Assembly: GCA_034509735.1 (NCBI GenBank) | Contig: JACGWO010000005.1 | Span: 18,403,264-18,467,263 of the forward strand | Source: Sesamum alatum | Taxonomy: Eukaryota; Streptophyta; Magnoliopsida; Lamiales; Pedaliaceae | Reading direction: 5' to 3' | Length of the DNA: 64,000 nucleotides | Part shown: piece after piece, positions 1 through 10,350 of the stretch | Layout of the letters: each line of letters starts with the position of its first letter | Position numbering within the stretch: position 1 is the stretch's first letter | Notes under the pieces: model-generated | Seen by the model: the letters and a program-made list of their open reading frames with translations, nothing else | What the model was told of the DNA's origin: nothing | Databases searched by the model: none | Program-made: the position numbers and the translations under genes

Positions 1-780
1 CCAAAGACCACTAGAGCACATTGCAATGTTTGAATTGGTAATGGACTTGTATGGTCAATCTGATTCTATTAACGCAAAACTTTTTGTGACCACCTTAACA
101 GGAAAAGCCCAAGAATGGTTCACCAACTTGCCGAGTGGGGCGATTGATTCATACAAACAATTGATTCAGAAATTCATGTTCCACTTCACAAGTAAGAAAA
201 AACAGAAGAGGTCGGCTGCCTACTTGTTCACCATAAGACAAGAGGAAAACGAGTCGTTGAAAAGTTTTTATAGGAAGATTCAATAATGAGACCTTAGAGG
301 TCCAAGACCTCCGAATTGACATGATGATAAGCATTCTTATACATGGGTTGAAGAAAGGACTGTTCGCATCATCACTTGCAAGGGACCCACTTGAGGACGT
401 AGAACAATTGATGAAAATGGCACAAAAATACATAGACGAGGAAGAGATGAACGCGATGAAAGATGGTGGATGGGCGAGCAGAGGTCGCGATGCTGGTCGA
501 GATTGCGGAAGAGACAGACGGATTCTTCAAAGAATGGAATCCCGTGACCTTGAGCAAGAGTAGAGGAAAGAGAGAATGGAGAGATCGAGAAGCAGGTCAA
601 GGACTAGGGAATGATTTCTCAAAAGAAAACATAGAGGAAAAAGGTAACGAGGCAGGTGATAACGCTCCTATGAAAGGAGTCGTTCATACAATTACAGGAC
701 CTACTGGAGGAGACCCCGCGAGGTCGCGAAAGAGGTACGCCGGAAGCAACTGTTTTGAAAGAGAGATGGTTTGAAGGTTG
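1..780 (+). pseudogene. G1 Ty3/gypsy gag remnant (Tat-like)
   Basis: Capsid-like part of a gypsy Gag polyprotein, which would assemble the retrotransposon particle. Residues encoded from 26 include KAQEWFTNLPSGAI and YLFTIRQEENESLKSF, the usual core of the Retrotrans_gag domain. After a frameshift near 286-320 it resumes at 321 with GLKKGLFASSL and an EEEMNAM helix, then an Arg/Asp-rich tail. Near 680-750 a TITGPTGGDPARSRKRYA stretch matches the Gag-protease linker typical of Tat-type elements. The start lies before the window. Several frameshifts make it non-functional. The family call rests on motif recognition. Confidence 0.8.
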
Positions 781-789
781 AGTAGGAAG

Positions 790-1080
790 AGGAGATCACC
801 TCTAGCATAAACGACTTGTCATTAGAGATGGAGTCGCAGAACGACCCAATGGTGATCAAGTTGGACAATGCAAATTTTTTAGTGCACAAGGTGTTAGTTG
901 ACAAGGATTATGAGCCAAGGAGGAGAGCGTCGATGGCAGTAGTGTCCATCTATCACCTCATTATGAAGCTCCCAACAAGACATGGAATAGGCGGTGTGCG
1001 ACCAGAAGGAGACTAGGAAGTGTTACAACCTATCCTGAAAAAGGGTGAAGGTGATGACATAAAGACCAAAAGAAAGATAG
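790..1080 (+). pseudogene. G1 aspartic protease remnant
   Basis: A degenerate retroviral-type protease segment directly downstream of gag. The frame from 816 reads NDPMVIKLDNANFLVHKVLVDKD, the entry strand of Tat proteases. It is expected to continue to the catalytic D-S/T-G region, but jumps instead to the C-terminal AVVSIYHLIMKLPTRHGIG motif. The middle of the domain, including the active site, has therefore been deleted. A stop follows at about 1014. Identification by motif order, with no alignment run. Confidence 0.65.
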
Positions 1081-1740
1081 TGATCATGCACCCGGTTAAG
1101 AAGATGGACATCGTAAAGAAGTCTAAACCCGAGTGGATAGAACCAGGAGGAGAGCATAAGAGGCTTCAGCTGGTGCAAAGAGAAGCAAGTAAGACGACCA
1201 GAATTAGGTCGCGTATGACCTCAAACTTGGAGACGATGGTGATCGAGCTTCTCAAGGAGAACACAAGTTCGACCAGTCAAACAGAAGAGGACGTTTGGGG
1301 TCAAGCGGAACAAGATCATCGAGGTGGAGGTGAACAAATTGCTAGAAGCCGGATATGTGACAGGTGCAATACACCCAGTGATTATCAAAAGTGGTGATTG
1401 TGACAAAGGTATCAGGAAAGTGGCGAATGTGCACGGACTTCACGGACTTAAACAAAGTGTGCCCTACCCGCGACCTCGAAGCGACTTGTTGGTAGACTAC
1501 CGTAGCGTGCGCGTTGTTCAGCAGGATGGATGCATACCAAGGATACCACCAGATTTTCATGGCGGAATAAGATAGAGATAAGACGTCTTTCGTAATCGAA
1601 AATGGTATTTACTGTTATAATGAAATTTGACGTGAAAAATGCAGGCGTTATCTACAAAAGAACGTACAAGCTGCAAGATCTGGAAGGAAAAACCTCCCGC
1701 GACCGGAACATCCATAACTTGAAAGAAATTTTATGCGTAG
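1081..1740 (+). pseudogene. G1 reverse transcriptase N-terminal remnant
   Basis: Start of a gypsy reverse transcriptase domain. Around 1190-1290 TTRIRSRMTSNLETMVIELLKEN matches the pre-RT linker. From 1324 EVNKLLEAGYV opens the fingers domain, followed in shifting frames by counterparts of DFTDLNK, the Leu-Val-Asp core and YQIFMAEEDK (about 1430-1590), then AGVIYKRTY near 1640. The catalytic YxDD, RNase H and integrase are absent: the pol region stops near 1740 and runs straight into tandem repeats, so most of pol was lost by deletion. Confidence 0.7.
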
Positions 1741-1744
1741 GCGT

Positions 1745-2100
1745 AGCATGCGATTAGGAAGCTAGATGGTCTGTGAAAGACCACTTTTGTGAAGTCTCAA
1801 GACGTTTTTGGGTGACATGCGACCAGAAAATAGATGGTCTATGAAAGACCACTTTCGTGCTAAGTTTTGAGATGCTTTCGGAAGACACGCGATCAGAAGG
1901 CAGATGGTTTGAAAAAAGACCACTTTTTGTGCCAAGTCTCAAGACGCTTCTGGGTGACATGCGACCATAAAATAGATGGTATGTGAAAGACCACTTTGGT
2001 GCTAAGTTTTGAGACGCTCGATTAGAAGGCAGATGGTCTGAAAAGAGCACTTTTTGTGCTAAGTCTCAAGACACTTGTGGGTGACAGGCGACCAGAAGAT
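1745..2100 (+). repeat. Tandem array 1 (about 70-bp unit, GGTC/GACC hairpins)
   Basis: About five imperfect copies of a unit of roughly 57-71 bp. Each has the core AGATGGTCTGTGAAAGACCA, followed by a TCTCAAGACG-like stretch and GGTGACATGCGACCAGAA. Cores start near 1764, 1831, 1902, 1973 and 2030. GGTC and GACC around TGTGAAA form a short stem-loop. The array lies in the pol-to-3'LTR interval of G1, where Tat-lineage elements are known to carry variable tandem repeats. The 98-codon minus-strand open frame across it is a repeat artefact. Confidence 0.85.
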
Positions 2101-2745
2101 CAGTGAAAGATCTAAAATAACAGGATCTGAAAAAGATCCTTTTTGTGATTAGCTCAAACTTTGAAAGTTTCCCAGGTGTAAGGATCTGTGAAAGATCATT
2201 TAAATACAATCGGGCTACTTAATTTCATGTGCGCAGTCGTTTACTCCTGTAGGTTACGTGACATCATCAAAACTATCTGAAAAAGATCGTCTCAAGTGAT
2301 CGGTAAAAGATCACCTCAAAATGATTTGAAAGAGATCACCTCAAATGATAATCTCAAAACAATCTGAAAAAGATCGTCTCAAGTGATCTGTGAAAGATCA
2401 CCTAAAAACAATCTGAAAAAGATCATCTCAAGTAATCTGTGAAAGATCACCTCAAAATGATCTGAAAAAGATCATCTCAAGTTATTTGTGAAAGATCACC
2501 TTAAAATGATCTGAAAAAGATCACCTCAAAAGATAATCTCAAAACGATCTGAAAAAGATCATCTCAAGTTATGTGTGAAAGATCACCTCAAAATGATTTG
2601 AAAAAGATCACCTCAAAAGATAATCTCAAAACGATCTGAAAAAGATCATCTCAAGTTATGTGTGAAAGATCACCTCAAAACGATCTAAAAAAGATCGTCT
2701 CAAGTGATCTGTGAAAGATCACCTCAAGACGATTTGAAAAGTTTA
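2101..2745 (+). repeat. Tandem array 2 (about 24-bp unit, GATC hairpins)
   Basis: Roughly two dozen half-units of about 24 bp that alternate between GATCTGAAAAAGATCATCTC and GATCTGTGAAAGATCACCTC types, giving a 48-bp higher-order period. Each half-unit is an inverted repeat GATC..GATC around a purine-rich TGAAAAA or TGTGAAA loop. The loop is shared with array 1, whose stem is GGTC/GACC, so the arrays look related by descent. Noncoding. Confidence 0.85.
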
Positions 2746-3400
2746 TGGTCAAGGTCGTGTACCTCCCGCGAGGTCACGTTATTATTTGAAAAACTTTGTT
2801 TAAGGTCGCGTACCTCCCGTGAGGTCGCGTTATTATCTAAAAGATTTATCTTCAAGGTCGCGTACCTCCCGTGAGGTCGCGTTATTATCCGAAAAAGATT
2901 TATGTTCAAGGTCGCGTACTTCCTGCGAGGTCACGTTATTATCTAAGAGATTTATCTTCAAGGTCGCGTACCTCCCGTGAGGTTGCGTTATTATCTGGAA
3001 AAGTTTATCTTCAAGGTCGCATACCTCCCACGAGGTCACGTTATTATCTAGAAAAGTTTATGTTCAAGGTCGCGTACCTCCCACGAGGTCCCGTTATTAT
3101 CCGAAAAAATGTTTATGTTCAAGGTTGCGTACCTCCCACGAGGTCGCGTACCTCCCGCGAGGTCGCGTACCTCCCGCGAGGTCGCGTACCTCCCGCGAGG
3201 TCGCGTTATTATCTGAAATGTTTATGTTCAAGATCGCGTACCTCCCGCGAGGTCGCGTTATTATCTGAAAAAGATTTATCTTCAAGGTCGCGTACCTCCC
3301 GCGAGGCCGGGTTATCATTTGAAAAGAGATTTATCTTTAAAAAGGTCGCGTACCTCCCATGAGGTCGCGTTATTATCTCAGAAAGATTTCTTCAAGTTAA
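2746..3400 (+). repeat. Tandem array 3 (about 55-bp unit, ACCTC-ccgc-GAGGT hairpins)
   Basis: About fourteen occurrences of GGTCGCGTACCTCCCGCGAG followed by a GTCGCGTTATTATCTG/GAAAAGTTTATCTTCAA spacer, mostly every 50-57 bp. Between about 3131 and 3205 the core alone is repeated at a 19-bp spacing, a local secondary amplification. ACCTC and GAGGT form a stem around a variable 4-nt loop (CCGC, CCGT or CCAC). Long open frames on both strands here are a by-product of the repeats. Confidence 0.9.
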
Positions 3401-3554
3401 ACTCCGCCATGAGAGGTCAAGGTAAAAGGTTTTAGCAAAATGGGCAAATGACTTCTCAAGTTATCAGAAATGGGAAGATCATCATAATAGCACGAAGACG
3501 CGACTGATCACATGATGCCTGTTCAACTTCTTCCAGTGCAATAACTTGCACTAC

Positions 3555-3571
3555 AAGAAGTGGGGGACTAA
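3555..3571 (+). other. G1 polypurine tract
   Basis: A purine-rich run, AGAAGTGGGGGAC, lies immediately before the TGATAGGGG start of the LTR. This is where plus-strand DNA synthesis is primed in LTR retrotransposons, and its place fixes the LTR start at about 3572. Confidence 0.6.
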
Positions 3572-4150
3572 TGATAGGGGTAGTACCCCATATATGCTGA
3601 AAAGACATAAATACCCTCAAAAAGATGTTAAAATTGCATATGGGCCTGATGACCCGCGTACAACACAGTTGGGTTGCTACCCGCGACCCGACCCGAATAC
3701 GCGACCCGAAACCCGAACAAGAGGACCCGAGATCTAGACCGTTGGTCTCCTAACAGCTGAAGGCTTGAGATGACGCCACGTGGACCAAGCAAGTACACGC
3801 ACTTGGCTCTATAAATACTCTTGTTCCACCGCATTAATGGTAAGACATTTTGGATAGCATTCGACCTATCATTCTACTTAGATCGATTTTTGCCATCTCG
3901 AGTCTGAGCTGACTTAAGCATCGGAGGGTCTTCATCGGGGACAATCCCGGCTAGGCTCACGTTTGCTCTCTTCTCAGGTACCCTTACTTTCCAGGTGTCA
4001 GGTGGAGATTGCTAATTCTAGATGTCTCCAGAGATCACTACCCGCTACCCGGATCAGTCGAGCACAGACGTCACCAAGGATCGCTACTTGCTACCCGGAT
4101 CAATATTCTAAAGATAAAAATCATTGTTATTGTAGCACCCTCTACAACAC
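3572..4150 (+). mobile_element. G1 3' LTR (Tat-like gypsy)
   Basis: The LTR starts with TGATAGGGG after the polypurine tract. It contains a TATA box (TATAAATA, 3810-3817). Near 3917-3960 it has the GCATCGGAGGGTCTTC ... GGGACAATCCCGGC block that I recognise as the conserved R/U5-like segment of Tat-type LTRs. The 3' end is uncertain, roughly 4100-4170, because no second LTR or target duplication is available to fix it. Its internal region lies upstream, so this is the 3' LTR of the element that begins before the window. Confidence 0.7.
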
Positions 4151-4840
4151 TACGCTTTACTACCAGTAATTATAATATATGATCCATAATAAAACTCGTT
4201 GTACAAGAAATTTAGATTAAAACGAATAAATCGTGAAATACAAATTCAAATAAAAATATAATATCTCTGTAGTTATGCAACTAGAGATATCAACCCAAGA
4301 TGTCAATGCTGATCAACGTAGCAAGACTGGATGCATGACTTATGATCCAATGCAGCTAGTCAATGTGGCTCATATTCTAAAAAATACATGGGAATGAACG
4401 GTCTGTCTACTCAATAAGTAAAATTAATTAGCTTTTATATACATACAGACACAAACATACAAAGTAAGACAAATTTCATATGGTGTCACCAACCAAGAAT
4501 CATTCACCTCCACCATGCAATCACCATATAATCATGAAATTACTCATCCAACAATCATACATCAACCCACAATACAATATATTCCTAATCATTATTTATT
4601 TTCTTAGGGTCTTGCTTACCCAAGTTGGAGTGCATTACTCAATGGTCTTTTACGGCTATCACCACATCAATCATAATATCTCTTATTTTTCTTTTTTTTT
4701 TTTGGCCTGATACCACACAACACATAGCTCGCACGATATCTCATCATCAATCATATCACACAACAAACAACTCATATGATATGTCACATCATCAATACTA
4801 TCACACAACACACGGCTCGTATGATATCATATCATCTCCA
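4151..4840. other. Unclassified AT-rich segment with short tandem repeat
   Basis: No gene seen. At 4711-4838 three imperfect units of about 43 bp share the core ATCACACAACACA(C/T)GGCTC followed by ATGATATC. A T-rich run at 4684-4704 precedes them. The stretch ACTCAATAAGTAA near 4409 recurs at about 54500 in the other unclassified segment, and both also contain CACGGCTC, so the two may be fragments of one repeat family. I cannot name it. Confidence 0.5.
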
Positions 4841-6824
4841 TTAATTAATGAACTCCTTAGGAATCCAGCGATCATGCCATACCCGGATATTTCTACCATT
4901 TCCCACCCTCCATCTAGAACCTTTCTCAAGTAACCTGCTTGCTGTGAGAATTCCTTGCCAAGCATAGGATGAGTTCCAACCCTTTTTTGCCTCGAACAGA
5001 GTAGTGTTTGGGAAATATCTAGCCTTCATAATTCTATTAAGTAAACATGAGGGTTCAGTAACTAATCTCCATGGTTGATTAGCAAGTAGAGCTATATTGA
5101 AATGTCGAAGTTCCCTAAATCCAAGGCCTCCATCAACTCGTTTTCTGCAAAGCTTATTCCATTGCACCCAATGAATCATCTTAGCTTCGATGTTGCTCCA
5201 CTAAAAGTCTAAGATGATTGATGTGATTTCTTGGAGCAAGTTATCCAGGATGCGGAACAAGACATAGTGTAGCTCGGAATGCTTTGTAGTACTGCTTTAA
5301 CCAAGCCCATCTTACCTGCTTGAGACAAATATTTTTCCTTCCATTCGAAAGTCCTTTTCCAAATCTTATCACGTATCGCTGCAAATAGGGCTTTCTTCAA
5401 ATGACCGGCAATGGTTGGGAGGCTAAGATAATTGCTCCGATGAGGATCTAATTGCACCCGTAAGATACTTGCCATGTTCTGCTGTTGTTCTTGTGGAGCA
5501 TTGCGGTTGAAAGTGACAGTTGATTTATCAGTATTGATCAATTGTCCTGATGCTAGTTCAAACCTCTTGAGATTCCTCTGACTGCTGTGGAAAGCTTCTA
5601 ATGTGGCCTTGCAGAAAATGAGAGTATCATCAGCGAAAAGGAGGTGGGAAATTGCTGGGGCTATTCTAGTAATTCGGATACCTTGTAATCTCCCGAAACT
5701 CTCCTCATGACTGATCATATGGCTAAACACTTCTGCACACATAAGGAACAAATAGGGTGAAAGAAGGTCTCCTTGACGGATACCTCTTTCAGGTTGAATG
5801 AGACCAAATTCCTTGCCATTAAGCATAAAAGAGAAATAAATTGATAAAACACACAAAAGCACTCTACTCACAAACCTCTCATCGAAGCCCAGCTTTTCCA
5901 GAACTCGCTTCAAGAAGGACCACTCAACTCTGTCGTAAGCCTTACTAATGTCCAGTTTGAGTCCTGCTACATCTCCTTTTCTCTTCTCCTTTGATTCAAG
6001 AAATGGTTCATTGCAAAAGCAATTAAGATATTGTCGGTGATCAATCGACCAGGAATGAAAGCCGACCAACACTCAGATATGATTGAATGAAGAAATGGTT
6101 TCGACTTGTTTGCAATAGCTTTGGAAGCAATTTTATACATAACGTTACATAGACTGATGGGTCGAAACTGAGACATGGAACTAGGCTTATCAAATTTAGT
6201 ATCAAGACAATGAGTTTGGGATGCAAAACACCATAATTCAAAAATTGAAGGACACCGGAAGTAACATAATTCCTAATGATAGGCCAAAATTTTTGGGAAA
6301 AAAAAAGCTGGCATACCGTTCGATCCTGGTGATCGTTCTAGGTGCATTTGATTGAGTGCTTTGTGGATCTCCCCTGCAGTGTAAGGTTAGACCAATGTCT
6401 CGTTCATACTCGGCTAACTTTTAGCTCAACATGTCGTAGTACATCATCAATATGTTGGTTATCCGACCGTATTAAAGTGAAGAGATTACGAAAATAAGAA
6501 GCCACAACCTGCTGAATACCTTCCTTGTCCTCAACCCAAATTCCGTTCTCATCCTTGATCCTCCGAATCTCATTCTTTTATGCCTGCTGGGTGCCCTCGA
6601 TTTGTAATATTTCGTGATCCGATCACTTTCTTTTAGCCACTCAACTTTACCACGCTGTTTCCAAATTCGTTCTTCATCTTCCCGTAAGCGTTCAAGTTCG
6701 ACTCTACTCTACTCTGCTCAATTTCTATTTTAATATCAGTCGTAATCTGACCTTTCTCAAGCTTTATAATTTCATTTTCAATATTCTGAATCTCGCGTCT
6801 AACATTACCAAACGTCCTATCGCT
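4841..6824 (-). pseudogene. LINE L1-type reverse transcriptase ORF2 part (L1a)
   Basis: Reverse transcriptase of a plant L1-type LINE, which copies element RNA at a nicked target. Reading on the minus strand: a linker with LERSPGSNGMPAFFF (about 6340-6290), FRPISLCNVMYKI, then FIPGRLITDNILIA, LKLDISKAYDRVEWSFL, GIRQGDLLSPYLFLMCAE and LLFADDTLIF (catalytic FADD, codons at 5626-5637). The C-terminal part follows a frame change at about 5200 with GGLGFRELRHFNIALLANQ and WRVGNGRNIRVWHDRWIP. It breaks off at about 4841 before the zf-RVT/RNase H part, so it is 3'-truncated or rearranged. Multiple frameshifts. Confidence 0.9.
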
Positions 6825-7530
6825 CTAAGAGATCAGACTAGTCCTACAATTGTCCACCTGATCCCTTGCATCACTATTGTCATATTCCCAGTTCTGGCGT
6901 ACAATCTGTTCATAGTCATCGTATTTGATCCAAAAAGCCTCAAAATGCTGGGGTTTTCGATTCTGTATGTTGCGATTGAGTGGTAGAACATCCTCTTTCA
7001 GTAATAATGGAGTATGATCTGAAGATAAGACTGGGAGGTGATGGACTCGCATATTCGGGAACCTGTCAATCCAACCTATAGTTGCACATGCCCTGTCAAG
7101 CCTCTCCTTAATCGTTTGGGTTGTTTCTCTCTTATTAGACCATGTGTACTTATAACCATTGAAACCCAGGTCTTGCAAGTCACAAGAAAGCAGTGCCTGT
7201 CGAAAGTCTTTCATTTTCCAGTGCGCCTTACGTCGGGTTCTTTCCTTCTCATTGTCGTATAAAATTTCATTGAAGTCACCGAAGCATAGCCAAGGGCAAG
7301 AAGAGGATGTACTAAGATGTTAAGAAGTGCCCAAGAGTTCTTCCTTTTGCTGTTATTAGGTTCACCATAGACCCTGGTACAACGCTAATTGAAGCTACAA
7401 TCCATGTTATTAACCTGTACGTCAATATGATTCCTCGAGTAACTCTGGAGAATTACATCGATGCTCCTAGCCCACAACAATGCAAGACCACCTGATATTC
7501 AAACTAACTCTAATTTTAACTAAAGTATTT
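6825..7530 (-). pseudogene. LINE endonuclease domain remnant (L1a)
   Basis: Apurinic-like endonuclease part of the same LINE, the enzyme that nicks the target. On the minus strand a SGGLALLW-like segment (about 7490-7465) and WLCFGDFNEIL (about 7297-7260) are followed by MKDFRQALLSCDLQDLGFNGYKYTWSN, LDRACATIGWIDRFPN and HLPVLSSDHTPLLL, the SDH region of the active site. Frame breaks near 7262 and 7330-7400 make it non-coding. It lies directly upstream of the RT segment in the expected order. Confidence 0.85.
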
Positions 7531-7679
7531 GAGTGTAATCCTGCGCCATCCCATCAGTCTCCTTGAACCTGCCTAAAGTATTGTCAATGTGTCTGGCCAT
7601 TTCCCGCATCCTCTATCTGTATGGAATGTCGTGGATGAAGACTGTAAACTCACTCCAGTCGAGGTTAACTTCCTGTGGC

Positions 7680-8034
7680 TTTTGCTCGACCGTAATGCTG
7701 TTGGACACTATAATATTCTTATCAAAGATCCATGGCCACCCTCTAATGTTCGTTTTAGATCGATAGGATGAGAGAAGGAAACTGTATAAAGAGTGTCATC
7801 TATACGCTGAGCAGTCATTTCCTTCCCCGAACTGGTAAGCCTATGTAAAACCGTTTTGAGAGCATCAAAGTTGTAAGTTCTTGCAGATATAACCTTACCG
7901 ATCAGGGTGGATTTGTCCCATACCTGATCAACCCAGACTTCAGTAGGTATTTCCACATTAGAGGCCTCATCTACTGTCAGATTCATAGCATTCTTATGGT
8001 CCATAATCGCTTGCTCCCTTACAGCCACAACCAA
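7680..8034 (-). pseudogene. LINE ORF1 (DUF4283-like) N-terminal remnant (L1a)
   Basis: Nucleic-acid-binding ORF1 start of the same LINE. The 108-codon frame includes VWDKSTLIGKVISARTYNFDALKTVLHRLTSS and the SFSHPIDLKRTLEGGHG strand typical of DUF4283, which precedes a zinc knuckle in plant L1 ORF1 proteins. The zinc knuckle and the rest of ORF1 are missing between about 7680 and 7530. Good match by motif, but only a fragment. Confidence 0.75.
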
Positions 8035-8039
8035 GATAT

Positions 8040-8730
8040 TGAAACAAAAGGAAACGCCACAAATTAATTATGCACCCAATCAAATGACGACAAGTGGAAA
8101 ATATATATTATTTTTCAATTATATTCCCTTTTCTATTTATATTTTGGAATTTACTAATTAATTCCAAAATATGAATAGTTAATTTAATTGATATTTTAAT
8201 ATATATTTTGTCATCAAATTGACGGCCGACAAGTGTCAAATTGAGGTGTTTCGGCTAATCAAATCAAGACAAATATTTTTTATATTATCTCTTTGAAAAG
8301 TACAAAAATTAAAGAGAATATCAAAATCGGCCAATCATGTCTTACCAAATATTTAATGTATTATATCTCCAAATTAATATAAAGAGATAATACAAAATAA
8401 GTGTTCAAATTCACCACAACTCTACCTCTTTGACAGCTATATAAAGGGTAACTTGGAACTCATTTAGAACACACACACACACACACAATTGAAGATACAA
8501 GCAAGAGAGCATTCAAGAAGTCCCGAAATCCTCTCAAGAGCAAATCAAGGAAGATCCACGACGTTCAAGGCAAGATTCAAGGCATTCGTTGCTGAAACCA
8601 TCCAAAGCCAGTGTTTAATTCAAAAAGAAGTTCGAAGACCGGCATTAACGTTATCAAGAAGCAAGTACACCTTGGCGGAAGATCAAAGTCTCAAATCCAC
8701 CAAGAAATATTTTATAAACAAGATGTTAAG
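8040..8730 (+). promoter_or_regulatory. Promoter/LTR-like AT-rich segment
   Basis: AT-rich sequence leading to a clear TATA box (TATATAAAG, 8438-8446). A CA microsatellite follows at about 8471-8488, then a purine-rich leader rich in CAAG/GAAG steps running to the array at 8731. This layout resembles the U3-R-U5 of a plant LTR in + orientation. It does not obviously match the G2 LTR, and no partner LTR is visible, so an LTR remnant is an inference. The short open frames at 8489-8793 are not convincing genes. Confidence 0.45.
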
Positions 8731-9145
8731 GTGAGGGGCCATCCCCCTCTTTTAGGTGAAATATTGACACGAGGGGCCATCCCCCTCTTTTAAATAAAAT
8801 GCCAATGTGAGGGGCAATCCCCCTCTTTTAGGTAAAATATTAATATGAGGGGCAATTCTCCTCTTTTCAATGTGAGGGGCCATCCCCCTATGTGAGGGGC
8901 AATCCCCCTCTTTTAGATAGAATATTAATATGAGGGGTCATCCCCCTCTTTTAGATAGAATTCCAATGTGAGGGGCAATCCCCCTCTTTCAGATAGAATA
9001 TTAATGTGAGGGGCCATCCCCCTCTTTCAGATAGAATTTCAATATGAGGGGCAATCCCCCTCTTTCAGATAGAATATTAATGTGAGGGGCCATCCCCCTC
9101 TTTCAGATAGAATTTCAATGTGAGGGGCAATCCCCCTCTTTTAGA
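8731..9145. repeat. Tandem array 4 (about 38-bp unit, GAGGGG/CCCCCTC hairpins)
   Basis: About twelve copies of GTGAGGGGCAATCCCCCTCT followed by a TTTAGATAGAATATTAA spacer, at 25-42 bp spacing. GAGGGG and CCCC(C)TC form a G/C stem around CAAT, CCAT or TCAT. The spacers are copies of one another. The array sits between the promoter-like segment and the 3' end of the minus-strand G2 gypsy remnant, and could belong to either. Confidence 0.9.
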
Positions 9146-9360
9146 TAGATAGAGTGTTAAATGTACTAACGCAATAAAGTATAGATAGTGAATCTGCAAC
9201 AAATAGATAGAAGGTGGGCATTTTATTACCGGAATTCTGGGTTACAAAGCGTTTGAAAAAAGGAATACAAAGCAGTAAATATAACGTTTCTTGAAGTTAG
9301 CAATATTCCACATGTGTGGACATTTCCTTCTCGTTCATTTTCCACGACTTGATGCAGTCA
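9146..9360. other. Unassigned segment 3' of G2 integrase
   Basis: No coding signal seen. In the minus direction this is the stretch between the integrase end and array 4, where the 3' untranslated region and 3' LTR of G2 would be expected. No LTR start or polypurine tract is recognisable. Confidence 0.3.
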
Positions 9361-9832
9361 TACTTATTTGACGTCCACTTTGGCCATGTTTCCTGTCTCA
9401 TTGATTAGATTGAATGGGGGCTCTCCCGTGCCTCATCGCGGGGTTGCGCGCTATTCCCTTAGGACTTCCGGGCGTCCTTCCACCCAACTTCTTTTAGCTT
9501 CCTCTAGCCTCGTCCTCAAATCTTGGATGACTATCCTGCTGGTTACTTCTGCCTACCCATCAGAACGAGGAGTCGCGAAGGTCCATACTCTCTACTAGGA
9601 CGTGAATCACGTCGGCATGCTCTTGGCACTGTCAGAGTTCTTCACTAAGTTCCATGCATTTCCACATTTGTCCTCACTTCAGGCCCTGGCATGCTAACAC
9701 TCTACCTCCGGAGTGATTACGCAGCCTCCCTCCTCATACTCTGCTTAATCCTCGCCGATGTATCCAAGATGTGGTTTGCAAAAAAAACCTCTCTTATGCA
9801 GCTTACTTCCAATTACCATGAGCTTTGCTGAC
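9361..9832 (-). pseudogene. G2 Ty3/gypsy integrase remnant
   Basis: Minus-strand remnant of a gypsy integrase C-terminal catalytic segment. The reverse complement of about 9360-9600 reads counterparts of the QAEVT..., LRTRLEEAKRSWVEGRPEVLREY and PPFNLINETGNMAKVDV motifs that end Tat-type integrases. The catalytic region upstream (about 9600-9830) is degraded. Frameshifts prevent translation. It lies downstream, in the minus direction, of the RNase H tail, as expected for gypsy order. Confidence 0.7.
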
Positions 9833-10198
9833 CTAGCTTGAATTACCCTTGCTTCCTTGGGGTTCTTTGGAGTCTTGACGCAAAATCCCAAATTCGGAAT
9901 CTTCTTCTAGACCTTCTTCCCAGCTTGATGGAACGCTCTTCACCGTCAAGGCTTCTTCCCACACTACGTCCACTTCGTGTCGCTCTTGACTCACTAAGGT
10001 TATTCTCTCGCTCTCCGAAGGAGCCAATGAGCTGGCTGACTTAATGAGTCCGTTCGTCTCTTCCTTGCATGACCACGGGATTTGTTCTATTGTGAACTTA
10101 TCGAGCTTCCTTCTTAATGCTTGGATGTTTGCTAAGTACTTGGTGGCCTCCATTCCACTGTTTGTCCACAAGTTAGAAATCGCTATCCGCCCTCGCAT
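9833..10198 (-). pseudogene. G2 RNase H C-terminal/linker remnant
   Basis: An open 121-codon minus frame with MEATKYLANIQALRRKLDKFTIEQIP, then CKEETNGLIKSASSLAPSESERITL. This is the tail of the gypsy RNase H domain and the linker to integrase; the family consensus has ADALAKLAS at that place. No RNase H active-site residues remain, and the upstream RT is absent, so a large internal deletion separates it from the protease segment. Confidence 0.75.
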
Positions 10199-10350
10199 AT
10201 GTCACTCATGCTTTCTCCCCCTGCATATGTCGCTCCCATGGCGCAAGTCAGCTTTCTCCCCTTGCATATGTCGCTCCTGCGATGTAAGTCGGCTTTCTCC
10301 TCTTGCATATGTCGCTCCTGCGATGCAAGTCTGCTTTTCTCCCCTTGCTC
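10188..10350 (-). repeat. Short tandem array inside G2 (about 42-bp unit x4)
   Basis: Four imperfect copies of a unit with the core TGCATATGTCGCTCCTGCGA followed by TGCAAGTCGGCTTTCTCCCC (+ strand orientation). The array occupies the point where RT and most of RNase H should be, so it may mark or have seeded the internal deletion. The two overlapping + strand open frames across it (144 and 161 codons) are antisense to G2 and not credible genes. Confidence 0.75.

Noticed and set aside
2746..3400. Possible CRISPR array or 163-codon gene
   Set aside because: Repeat and spacer are one tandem unit, and the open frame is a by-product of unit length without protein-like composition.
8731..9145. CRISPR-like array (palindromic repeats with short spacers)
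   Set aside because: The spacers are near-copies of each other, no cas genes exist, and the surroundings are plant retrotransposons. It is a tandem repeat.
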